Below, piece after piece: positions 1 to 7,320 of a stretch of DNA of 43,167 nt. The stretch's first letter is position 1, and each line of letters opens with the position of its first letter. Source of the DNA: UBA9715 sp003452695. Its GTDB lineage: Bacteria; Actinomycetota; Coriobacteriia; Coriobacteriales; Eggerthellaceae. A program made the position numbers and the translations under genes. The stretch spans positions 1 through 43,167 of the forward strand of contig CAMOTA010000011.1 in NCBI GenBank assembly GCA_946625225.1. The letters are read 5' to 3'. Under the pieces are notes generated by a model, which was not told the origin of the DNA, ran no database searches, and was given only the letters and a program-made list of their open reading frames with translations.

Positions 1-13
1 AGCGTCGGCCTGC

Positions 14-37
14 TCCGCCGTTCGTCAGAACGGCGGA
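14..37 (-). terminator. Perfect 10-bp hairpin enclosing the rnr stop codon
   Basis: TCCGCCGTTC (14-23) and GAACGGCGGA (28-37) are perfect inverted repeats with a 4-nt loop. The loop contains the rnr stop codon (TGA on the minus strand, 25-27). There is no T-run after it on either strand, so it is only terminator-like. It could mark the 3' end of the rnr message or simply be an mRNA hairpin at the stop codon. Confidence 0.4.
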
Positions 38-2013
38 ACCACAAAGCGCAGCCGACAGCTGCGACGGTCGGCTTCTACTAGGCGCACGGCCAGGCACTTG
101 CCCAAACGGAACTGCTTCCCTGTGTCCGAACCCGTTAGGGTGTGGCGAACAGGGTCAAGCGAGAAGTATTCGCGGCCCAGGTCCGAGACATCGACCATGC
201 CCTCGGCGGTGTTGTCCAGGCGCACGAACAGGCCACTGTTCACCACGCCGGTCACGACGGCGGAGAAAACGCTTCCCACCTGCGACTCCATGAACTCGAC
301 CATTTTCACTTCCTGCGATTCGCGCTCTGCGCGTTCGGCGATGCGCTCCATCTCGGAAGAATGCTCGGCAATCCAGGGCAGGTTCGCAACTTCCTGATCG
401 TATTTCTGCGGCTTGCGCCCCAGCGACGCCTTCAGCATGCGGTGCACCACGAGATCAGGATAGCGCCGGATGGGAGACGTGAAATGCAGGTAGGCTTCGC
501 TTGCCAGCGCATAGTGGGCATCCAGCTGGGCGGAGTATTCGGCCCGCTTCATCGATCGCAGAACAAGCGTCGTCACGAGCGTGCCCTCGGAGCCGTTTGC
601 GCATAACCGCAGGACCTTTGCTATCTCGTGGGGATTTCCCGCTACGAACAAATCGGGTGAAACCCCCTTGAACCAGGGGAATTCCTGCAACACGGGAAGC
701 AACGCCTTCAAACTGTCGCGCGAAGGCTTCTCGTGAATGCGGAACACGCCTGGAAGGCCCTTGTCGCGCAGGTAGCGCGCCACCGCCTCGTTCGCGGCGA
801 TCATGGCTTCTTCGATAAGCTGGGTGGCATCGGTGCGCTTGCGCAGCGCGATGCCAAGGGGCACGCCAGCGTCATCCAGTTTCACCTTGGCCTCGACCGT
901 ATCGAAATCCAAGCCGCCGGAAGCTGCGCGCAAGACCATGCGCTTCTGCGCCAGGGCGGACAGCCGTTTCACGCGGCGGGCAAGCTCGCCCGATTCATCG
1001 TGCAATTCGATCAGCTCTTGTGCCTGTTCGTAGGTTAGGCGCGCATTCGAGCGGATGAGGGCTGGATAGATGTCCACGTCGCGCACGCGACCCGTTTCGT
1101 CGAAAACCATGTCCACCGTCATCGAGCGCCGGTCCTCGTTCGGCTTCAGCGAGCACACGTCGTTCGAAAGCGCCTCGGGAAGCATGGGGATAACACGGTC
1201 TGCAAGATAGACGCTCGTCGCACGGCGGCGCGCATCCAAGTCGACCGAAGAACCCCAGGGCACATAGTGCGCAACATCGGCGATATGCACGCCCACGCGC
1301 CAGAGCACGCGTTGCGCCCCATGCCCATCCAGCGGCTCGATGGACACCGCATCGTCGAAATCGCGCGCATCGTCGGGATCGATGGTGAAGACGAAACGCT
1401 CGCGCAAATCGCGATAGCCCGCATCGAGCGCTGCCTGCGCATCGACGAGCGCGGCATCGGCTTGCTCGATAGAGGCGGGCGAAAAGGCGGTTTCCAGCTT
1501 GTGGCGGGCGATGACCAGATCGATTGGCAAGCGTTCGTCATCGTCGTCTCCGAGCACTTCCACGACGCTGCCGGTTGCAGCTTCCTTGTTGCTTGGATAG
1601 GTGTGCAGGGCAACGCGCACGATGGCGCCATCCGGAATGTCGGGGTTGTCTGCAAGCATGGTGAAGATGTCGTAGGCAATGCGCGGGTCTTCGGGGACGA
1701 CCACCCCGAATGGCTCGGCGCGTTCAAAACGGCCGATGATGTCGGCGTGCGCCCGCTCGATTACGCGCTTCACGCGCGCCTCGCGTTTTTTCGTTGAACG
1801 GGCGGCACGCGCCAGGGCCTTTCGCGAGCGCTCCTGACGCGCAGGCGATACTTCCACGAGGTCTCCATCGAAGGCCCCGTTCATTTTTCCCGCCGGCACG
1901 AAGAACTCGCCTTCGGCGGTTTTCACGAAGCCGTACCCGGCCCGGGTAACCTCGATTATTCCACGTGGATAGCTATGCGCGGTTCCGCGCGTATTCGACC
2001 GCGAACGTCCCAT
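25..2013 (-). CDS. rnr: Ribonuclease R (RNB/S1 3'-5' exoribonuclease)
   Basis: A 662-residue RNase II/R family enzyme that degrades structured RNA processively from the 3' end in the cytoplasm. An OB/cold-shock-like region lies at about residues 15-160. The RNB catalytic domain follows from about 200, with the four-aspartate metal-binding motif IDPDDARDFDD at 211-221. A C-terminal S1 domain lies at about 575-655. It is shorter than the E. coli protein (about 813 residues): the N-terminal helix-turn-helix part and the basic C-terminal tail are missing, as in many Gram-positive homologues. It is last in the minus-strand run ftsE-ftsX-S41 peptidase-rnr and starts 6 nt after the peptidase stop codon, so it is probably cotranscribed. 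In many bacteria smpB follows rnr, but that position lies outside the window. Confidence 0.95.
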   Translation of the reverse strand: MGRSRSNTRGTAHSYPRGIIEVTRAGYGFVKTAEGEFFVPAGKMNGAFDGDLVEVSPARQERSRKALARAARSTKKREARVKRVIERAHADIIGRFERAEPFGVVVPEDPRIAYDIFTMLADNPDIPDGAIVRVALHTYPSNKEAATGSVVEVLGDDDDERLPIDLVIARHKLETAFSPASIEQADAALVDAQAALDAGYRDLRERFVFTIDPDDARDFDDAVSIEPLDGHGAQRVLWRVGVHIADVAHYVPWGSSVDLDARRRATSVYLADRVIPMLPEALSNDVCSLKPNEDRRSMTVDMVFDETGRVRDVDIYPALIRSNARLTYEQAQELIELHDESGELARRVKRLSALAQKRMVLRAASGGLDFDTVEAKVKLDDAGVPLGIALRKRTDATQLIEEAMIAANEAVARYLRDKGLPGVFRIHEKPSRDSLKALLPVLQEFPWFKGVSPDLFVAGNPHEIAKVLRLCANGSEGTLVTTLVLRSMKRAEYSAQLDAHYALASEAYLHFTSPIRRYPDLVVHRMLKASLGRKPQKYDQEVANLPWIAEHSSEMERIAERAERESQEVKMVEFMESQVGSVFSAVVTGVVNSGLFVRLDNTAEGMVDVSDLGREYFSLDPVRHTLTGSDTGKQFRLGKCLAVRLVEADRRSCRLRFVVPPF

Positions 2014-2019
2014 GGAATG

Positions 2020-3354
2020 CTATGCCTCGGCTCCGGCCCGCTCGGCTTCGCCTTCGACGGCTGCGGGAACCATCGAAGCGGCAACCTCGTTCGCGTAATC
2101 CCTCTGGGAATCGCCCTCGGCGGATGCTTCGAGCGTTACGGTCGGCGTAACGCCCACGCCGTCGATATCGTGGCCTTCCGGCGATAGGTAATAGGCGGCC
2201 GTATAGCGCATGGCTCCCCCGAAGGAAAGCTCGCGCATAACCTGCACCGAACCTTTGCCCATGGTCTTCGTGCCCACCACCGAAGCGCGCTGGCTCTCTT
2301 TCAGCGCCGCGGCAACCACTTCGGCTGCAGCAGCCGTGTTCTTGTTGGTGATGACCACGAGCGGCGCATTCGTTGCCGAACGCCCCGTGGCGTTCTTGGC
2401 GGAAATGCCATCGCGCGTGCGCACCTCGACCACCGCACCGCTGTTCATGAACAAGCTGGCCAGCTCAACGGCTTGGGTAAGGTAGCCGCCGGGATTGTCG
2501 CGCAAATCCAACACGAAGGCGCCAGCCCCCTGCTCGGCAAGCGATGTGAGCGACGATTGGGTAAGCGCCGCGGCGTTTTGCGTGAACTGCCGTACCTTCA
2601 CGTAGCCCACGCGTCGCTCGGCATCGTATTCGGACGTCACGTTCACCTCGTCGTATTCGCGCGACGGAAGGGTGGTCGTTATCTCGGTCCCGCCATCCGA
2701 TTCCAGCGTTTCGGGACGCCTCCAGGTTATGACCACGTCCGATCCGTTGGCCTGGCTGAGCACTGCCGTAACTTCGTTGCGCGACCAGGTTTGCGAGTTG
2801 TCGCCATTGATGGATACGACGAAATCGCCTTCCTGCACGCCTTCCATCTGGGCTTGCGATCCCTCGAAAACGTCCACGGCATATGCCTGCCCGCGATATT
2901 CCGAAAACAGCACGCCCACGCCGGCATAGTTCTGCTCCTGGCTGGCAAGCAGCGATTGATAGCGCTCGGGCGAATAATAGCGCAGATTCGGGTCGTTGGA
3001 AGCCTCGCCAAACGAGTTCAGGGCCCCTTCGGATGCAACGTCCAGCTCGTACTCGTCCAAGCTGTCGGCAGCCAGCGCATCCTCTACTTCCGCAACGCGC
3101 ATCGACACCGAATTGAACACGTCTTTCTTCACGACGGCGGGATCCGCCACCACGCTTTTCTCCACGCCGGTCACCGTTTCGGGGAAGCCCAACGTAGAGA
3201 GGAACTCGCCTTGCCCGCGCATCACGAACCCTGCCACGAAGGCTATGAAGACGACGATGATCGCGATAAGGGTCCGTATAACACGATAGCTGCGCTCACG
3301 CATTTTCCGCGTGCGCGCAGCCGATCGTTGATTTTTACCGCCGTTACCGGCCAT
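2020..3354 (-). CDS. S41-family (CtpA/Prc-like) peptidase homologue lacking the nucleophilic serine
   Basis: A 444-residue membrane-anchored carboxy-terminal-processing peptidase homologue. A single N-terminal transmembrane segment spans about 27-46, a PDZ domain about 130-215, and the S41 core about 245-405, with the LRDNPGG motif (284-290) intact. In active family members the serine-box motif is S-A-S-A-S-E and the middle serine is the nucleophile, 25 residues before the catalytic lysine of the GKG motif. Here the box reads T-A-A-A-A-E (340-345): the nucleophile position is Ala342 (codon GCT, 2329-2331), while Lys367 is present at exactly +25. The sequence therefore predicts a protease-dead member, although the fold is intact and the frame open. 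It lies 24 nt downstream of ftsX, suggesting a periplasmic or cell-wall role linked to FtsEX. A classical active CtpA is the alternative if another residue serves as nucleophile. Confidence 0.9.
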   Translation of the reverse strand: MAGNGGKNQRSAARTRKMRERSYRVIRTLIAIIVVFIAFVAGFVMRGQGEFLSTLGFPETVTGVEKSVVADPAVVKKDVFNSVSMRVAEVEDALAADSLDEYELDVASEGALNSFGEASNDPNLRYYSPERYQSLLASQEQNYAGVGVLFSEYRGQAYAVDVFEGSQAQMEGVQEGDFVVSINGDNSQTWSRNEVTAVLSQANGSDVVITWRRPETLESDGGTEITTTLPSREYDEVNVTSEYDAERRVGYVKVRQFTQNAAALTQSSLTSLAEQGAGAFVLDLRDNPGGYLTQAVELASLFMNSGAVVEVRTRDGISAKNATGRSATNAPLVVITNKNTAAAAEVVAAALKESQRASVVGTKTMGKGSVQVMRELSFGGAMRYTAAYYLSPEGHDIDGVGVTPTVTLEASAEGDSQRDYANEVAASMVPAAVEGEAERAGAEA

Positions 3355-3378
3355 GAATCCGCCGCCTTACCGGCCAGT

Positions 3379-4284
3379 CTACACCTTCAGGTAGCGGCGC
3401 ATGGCAAGCGCCGAACCAATGAGGCCGATGATAAGACCCGCCACGAGCAGGATCAGGTAGATGTAGAGGAACGTGCTCAGCTCGAGCGATATCGGCAAGA
3501 AGGTCAGCGATTCCTGCAGGCGCGGCAGCGCGAAGTTGCGCAGCAGCTCGATGCAGCCGATGGCAAGCGCGGCGCCGATAATCGCATGCAGCGAACCTTC
3601 CATGAGAAATGGCCCTCGTATGAAGCCGTTCGATGCACCCACCAAGCGCATGATGGCGATTTCCTTGCGGCGCGCCATGATGGCCAGGCGAATCGTGTTG
3701 TTTATGAACACGAGGGCGATGAAGACGAGCAGGACGATAAGGGCGATGCCGATGTAGCGCAGATAGTTGGTTACCTGGAACAGACGCTCGACCGTGCGCT
3801 GGCCATACTTCAGCGACTTGGCCGGATCGTCTTCATCGGCAATCTTTGCGAACAGCTCGCTTGTCTCGATGCTGCTGGCCACATCCTGCACTTTCTGCGG
3901 GTCGGACAGCTCGACGTTGATGGACGCAGGCAGCGGGTTGCCGCCCAGCTCGTCGACGATGTCGGCGTTCGTGGACATCTCGCGGAAGTTCTCGAGCGCT
4001 TGGTCCTTGGTCGTGAAGCTTACCTCGGACACGCCGTCGAGCCCACGGATGTAGGTCTGCATCTCGCTCACGTCCGAATCGGAAGCTTCGTCGCTGACAT
4101 ATGCCGTGATGGACACTTCGCTTTCCACCGACCGCACGATGTTGCCCACGACGATGACGCCCACCAGGAACACGCCGATGATGAACAGCGACAGGAAGAT
4201 CGTGATGATGGAGCCGAGCGTCGTGGACAGGTTGCGCGCAAAACCCTGCAGGGATTGCTTGAAGAAATAGGCAAGACTAGACAT
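3379..4284 (-). CDS. ftsX: Cell division ABC permease FtsX
   Basis: A 301-residue membrane partner of FtsE. The N-terminal transmembrane helix is at about 21-43, followed by a large extracytoplasmic domain (about 45-170) that in this family contacts peptidoglycan hydrolases or their adaptors. Three C-terminal helices lie at about 175-200, 225-245 and 268-292. The MARRKEIAIMRLVGAS stretch before the third helix is typical of FtsX. The start codon overlaps the end of ftsE by 8 bp, so translation is probably coupled. FtsEX couples ATP hydrolysis to cell-wall hydrolase activation at division or elongation sites. The neighbouring S41 homologue may be the effector or adaptor, which is inference from context. 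Confidence 0.95.
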   Translation of the reverse strand: MSSLAYFFKQSLQGFARNLSTTLGSIITIFLSLFIIGVFLVGVIVVGNIVRSVESEVSITAYVSDEASDSDVSEMQTYIRGLDGVSEVSFTTKDQALENFREMSTNADIVDELGGNPLPASINVELSDPQKVQDVASSIETSELFAKIADEDDPAKSLKYGQRTVERLFQVTNYLRYIGIALIVLLVFIALVFINNTIRLAIMARRKEIAIMRLVGASNGFIRGPFLMEGSLHAIIGAALAIGCIELLRNFALPRLQESLTFLPISLELSTFLYIYLILLVAGLIIGLIGSALAMRRYLKV

Positions 4285-5107
4285 CGAAACCGTACACCCC
4301 CCTCTGCTGGTCGCGCGTGAGGTGGCCGCGGTCGAGGGCGATTACGCGCCTGCGCATGTTGTCGACCATCTCGCGGTCGTGCGTGGCGACGAGGACCGTC
4401 GTGCCCGTGCGGTTGATGCGCTCGAGCAGGTCCATGATGCCGCGCGACGTCTGCGGGTCCAGGTTGCCCGTGGGCTCGTCGCACACGAGCAGCGGCGGGC
4501 GGTTCACGATGGCGCGCGCAATGGATACGCGCTGCGCTTCGCCGCCGGACAGTTGGTCGGGCAGCTTGTCCAGCTTGTCCTGCAGGCCTACGAGGCGCAG
4601 GACCTCGGGAACCTGCGTGCGCACGACGCTGCGGTTCTTGCCGATTACCTCCAACGCGAACGCCACGTTCTCATACACCGTCTTGTTCGGCAGCAACTTG
4701 AAGTCCTGGAACACGCAGCCTATGTTGCGGCGCAGGTACGGCACGCGCCAATTGCGCATGGTGCCCAGGTCCTCGTTGGCGATGGTGATGTTTCCGGAAG
4801 ACGGTTTCAGCTCGCGGATGATAAGGCGCACGAGCGTCGATTTGCCCGAGCCGGAATGACCGACCAAAAACACGAATTCGCCCGGATAGATCTGCAGCGA
4901 AATGTTGTCGAGTGCAGGCCGGTTGGATTGCGAGGGATACACCTTCGACACGCGGTCGAAAGATATGACGGGGGTTCCCTGATCGGGAATGTCATCGACT
5001 TCCAACGCGGGCAACGCCGCGGACAGGTCGGAAGTCGAACGCGCAGACTGGGAAGGTTCCGCTTGCTCGCGTGCGGACCGCGCCCCCTTATTGGTGGCTT
5101 CTGTCAC
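4277..5107 (-). CDS. ftsE: Cell division ABC ATPase FtsE
   Basis: A 276-residue ABC ATPase. Walker A is GHSGSGKST (about 83-91), the signature is LSGGEAQR, Walker B is LLVCDEPTGNLD, and the switch histidine follows in ATHDREMV. FtsE proteins are usually about 225-230 residues. This one has an extra hydrophilic N-terminal stretch of about 45 residues, rich in Ser/Ala/Glu, before the ISFDRVSKVYP strand. The start is GTG (5105-5107), supported by a GGAG about 6 nt upstream. It is the first gene of the ftsE-ftsX-S41-rnr run. A possible promoter overlaps the end of the transketolase gene. Confidence 0.94.
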   Translation of the reverse strand: MTEATNKGARSAREQAEPSQSARSTSDLSAALPALEVDDIPDQGTPVISFDRVSKVYPSQSNRPALDNISLQIYPGEFVFLVGHSGSGKSTLVRLIIRELKPSSGNITIANEDLGTMRNWRVPYLRRNIGCVFQDFKLLPNKTVYENVAFALEVIGKNRSVVRTQVPEVLRLVGLQDKLDKLPDQLSGGEAQRVSIARAIVNRPPLLVCDEPTGNLDPQTSRGIMDLLERINRTGTTVLVATHDREMVDNMRRRVIALDRGHLTRDQQRGVYGFDV

Positions 5108-5147
5108 AGAATGCTCCGTTCGAATAGTCGTTTACTGAGACAGAGTG

Positions 5148-5176
5148 ATTTTAGCAGACCTATTTACGAGCGATAA
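5148..5176 (-). promoter_or_regulatory. Possible ftsE promoter
   Basis: On the minus strand a TAAAAT -10 box (5148-5153) lies 17 nt after a weak -35-like TTATCG (5171-5176) that is inside the last codons of the transketolase gene. The predicted transcript would start about 35 nt before the ftsE GTG. Only the -10 box is a good match, so this is tentative. Confidence 0.3.
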
Positions 5177-7043
5177 CCCTCTTCACAGCTTCGACAATCG
5201 CCGTGGCGTCCATATGAAAATACTCTGCAAGCTCCTTGTAGGCGCCCGATTTGCCGAAACGGTCGTCCATGCCCACGAATTCGATCGGCATGGGGCACGT
5301 CGTTGCAAGGGCCTCGGCCACGGCCGATCCCAAGCCGCCGACGACGCTGTGCTCTTCGGCGGTTACCACGCACCCGGTCTTGCGCGCAGATGCGCAGATG
5401 GTGGCCGAATCGAGCGGCTTCACCGAGAATGCGTCGATTATTTCAATCGATATCCCCTGCTTGCTGAGGATGTCTGCCGCCTCGAGCGCTTCCTTCACCT
5501 CCAGCCCGCATGCCACGACGGTTGCATCGGAACCTTCGCGCAGGACGTAGGCCCGGCCCAACTCGAAGGCCATGTCGGATGCGTACACCTGCGGAACCGA
5601 CTCGCGTCCCATGCGCACGTACACGGGGCCCGGCGTCTCGGCGGCTATGCGGATGGCAGCTTTGGCCGCCTCGTAGTCGGCGGGCACGAGCACCCGCATG
5701 TTGGGCAGGCCGCGCATGAGCGTCATGTCCTCGAGCATCTGGTGGCTGCCCCCGTCGGGGCCAACCGATATGCCCGCATGCGTGGGGGCGATCTTCACGT
5801 TCAGGTTGGCATAGCACACGGTATTGCGAATCTGGTCGTAGGCGCGTCCGGTGCCGAACACGGCAAAGCTGCCCGTGAAAGCCACCTTGCCCGACAGCGC
5901 CAGGCCAGCCGCCACGCCGACCATGTTCTGCTCTGCAATGCCGGCATTGAAGAAGCGCTGCGCGTATTCGGGTTTCGCCGCCGCGAACTTGCCGGTAGTC
6001 GTGGAGCCGGACAGGTCGGCATCGAGCGCCACGATGGGCACGCCCTCGTCGGCAAGCGCGACCAGCGTGTCGCCGTAGCCGGCACGTGTCGCCTTCTTCT
6101 GCGCGGCCGTCTCGGCATCCGCGAACTTCGGAAGCTTTGCTGCAGCCGCGGAAGCTGCTGCGCTTTCGGCCTGCACCGCAAGGGGGGCGGGGGCATCGGG
6201 CTTCATCGGCGCGAGAATCCGGTCCGCCGAGGCCCCCAGGTCCTGCAAGGCCCGGGCCAGCTCTTCGGGCTTCGGCGCCTTGCCGTGCCAGCCTGCCTGG
6301 TTTTCCATGAACGAAACGCCCTTGCCCTTCACGGTCTCGGCGATTACCGCATGCGGCTTGCCCGAACGATCGGCCTTGCACGCGCCGAGCACTTCCACGA
6401 GCGCGCTTACATCGTGCCCGTCCACGACAACGGCATCCCAGCCAAAGGCGGCGAACTTGCCGTGCAAATCGCCTGGGTCGCACACGTCGGCCGTATTGCC
6501 GTCTATCTGCAGATGATTCCTGTCCACAATGGCCACGAGGTTGTCCAGGCCGTTATGGGCGGCGAACATGGCCGCTTCCCACACTTGCCCTTCCTGGCAT
6601 TCCCCATCGCCGAGCAATGCGAACACAGCGCGATCGCTGCCGTCTATCCGCAGGCCGGCAGCCAGACCGCAGGCAATGGACAAGCCCTGGCCGAGCGAGC
6701 CCGTTGAAGCCTCGACCCCCGGCACGAGCTTGCAATCGGGATGACCCTGCAGACGGGCGCCGAGCTTGCGCAGCGTCATCAGCTCTTCGCGCGGGAAATA
6801 GCCCGCATTCGCGAGCGCGGCGTACAGCGCCGGGGCCGCATGCCCCTTGGCCAAGACGAAACGGTCGCGTTCGGGAGACGCGGGGTGCGCCGGGTCGTGC
6901 TCGAGCACGCCGCCGAAATACAGCGCGGTAAGGATATCGGCACTGGACAGCGATCCCCCCGGGTGCCCGCTTCCAGCTTCCGCAAGCATCTGGACGATGT
7001 CTATCCGCAGGTCGTTGGCTATTTTAATCAGATTATCAGCCAT
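5160..7043 (-). CDS. tkt: Transketolase, fusion of the split N- and C-type subunits
   Basis: A ThDP-dependent enzyme of the pentose phosphate pathway that transfers two-carbon ketol units. The start chosen is ATG 7043 (MADNLIKIAND), preceded by AGAGAGG. The longer open frame upstream only reads through intergenic DNA and repeat A. The 627-residue protein has a tktN-like half (about 1-270; ThDP/metal motif GDGECQEGQVWEAAMF at 145-160) and a tktC-like pyrimidine/C-terminal half (about 320-627; AEQNMVG near 370). They are joined by an Ala/Pro-rich linker (about 275-315). It resembles the two-gene transketolases of archaea and Firmicutes fused end to end rather than the E. coli enzyme (about 663 residues). 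It sits between prfB and ftsE, genes that are often adjacent. Confidence 0.92.
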   Translation of the reverse strand: MADNLIKIANDLRIDIVQMLAEAGSGHPGGSLSSADILTALYFGGVLEHDPAHPASPERDRFVLAKGHAAPALYAALANAGYFPREELMTLRKLGARLQGHPDCKLVPGVEASTGSLGQGLSIACGLAAGLRIDGSDRAVFALLGDGECQEGQVWEAAMFAAHNGLDNLVAIVDRNHLQIDGNTADVCDPGDLHGKFAAFGWDAVVVDGHDVSALVEVLGACKADRSGKPHAVIAETVKGKGVSFMENQAGWHGKAPKPEELARALQDLGASADRILAPMKPDAPAPLAVQAESAAASAAAAKLPKFADAETAAQKKATRAGYGDTLVALADEGVPIVALDADLSGSTTTGKFAAAKPEYAQRFFNAGIAEQNMVGVAAGLALSGKVAFTGSFAVFGTGRAYDQIRNTVCYANLNVKIAPTHAGISVGPDGGSHQMLEDMTLMRGLPNMRVLVPADYEAAKAAIRIAAETPGPVYVRMGRESVPQVYASDMAFELGRAYVLREGSDATVVACGLEVKEALEAADILSKQGISIEIIDAFSVKPLDSATICASARKTGCVVTAEEHSVVGGLGSAVAEALATTCPMPIEFVGMDDRFGKSGAYKELAEYFHMDATAIVEAVKRVIARK

Positions 7044-7069
7044 GGGGCACCTCTCTTTCGGGTGGCCCC

Positions 7070-7075
7070 ATTGTA
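7070..7075 (-). promoter_or_regulatory. Putative -10 box of the transketolase gene
   Basis: TACAAT on the minus strand, 26 nt before the ATG at 7043. This would give a short 5' leader that still contains the AGAGAGG ribosome-binding site. No convincing -35 hexamer is seen at 16-18 nt. Confidence 0.35.
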
Positions 7076-7153
7076 CAACGGATGGGCAACAAGAACGCAC
7101 ACCGCACGACCCCGATTCCCGTATAAGGTCACAACTGGTGCACAGGCGGTGGC

Positions 7154-7312
7154 GGCGTCCCTCGCACGCTTCCACCGGCGCCGCCCAGCCGGCGAGGGGG
7201 ATTCGGGCTTGGCTTCGGCTTTGTTTTATCATTTAACAGGATTTGTGCCTGCAGAATCGCCCTCACCCCCTCGCCGGCTGGGCGGCGCCGGTGGAAGCGT
7301 GCGAGGGACGCC
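7154..7312. repeat. Long-hairpin element, copy A
   Basis: A 159-bp element with a 65-nt core (7201-7265) between 47-bp arms (7154-7200 and 7266-7312) that are perfect reverse complements of each other. The core starts ATTCGGGCTTGGCTTCGGCT and ends TGCCTGCAGAATCGCCCTCA. The same core occurs in copies B and C, but the arms of the three copies are unrelated except for the G-run/C-run next to the core. Copy A begins 8 nt past the prfB stop codon, so it may end the secA-prfB transcript, and it also precedes tkt. No protein-coding potential was recognised. The rest of the 7044-7320 gap holds only the tkt leader and -10 box. Confidence 0.9.
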
Positions 7313-7320
7313 AATTCGCT

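Noticed and set aside
2473..4320. Long plus-strand open frame (about 615 codons) opposite the S41 and ftsX genes
   Set aside because: It lies antisense to two well-supported genes and is His/Arg/Asp-rich without any recognisable motif. Such frames arise from the strong third-codon G+C bias.
7044..7232. N-terminal extension of transketolase
   Set aside because: The extra 63 codons read through the leader and into repeat A. The ATG at 7043 has a good ribosome-binding site and matches the family N-terminus.
7154..7312. Repeat A as an ordinary rho-independent terminator
   Set aside because: The 47-bp stem is far longer than usual, there is no U-run, and the same core occurs in divergent promoter gaps.
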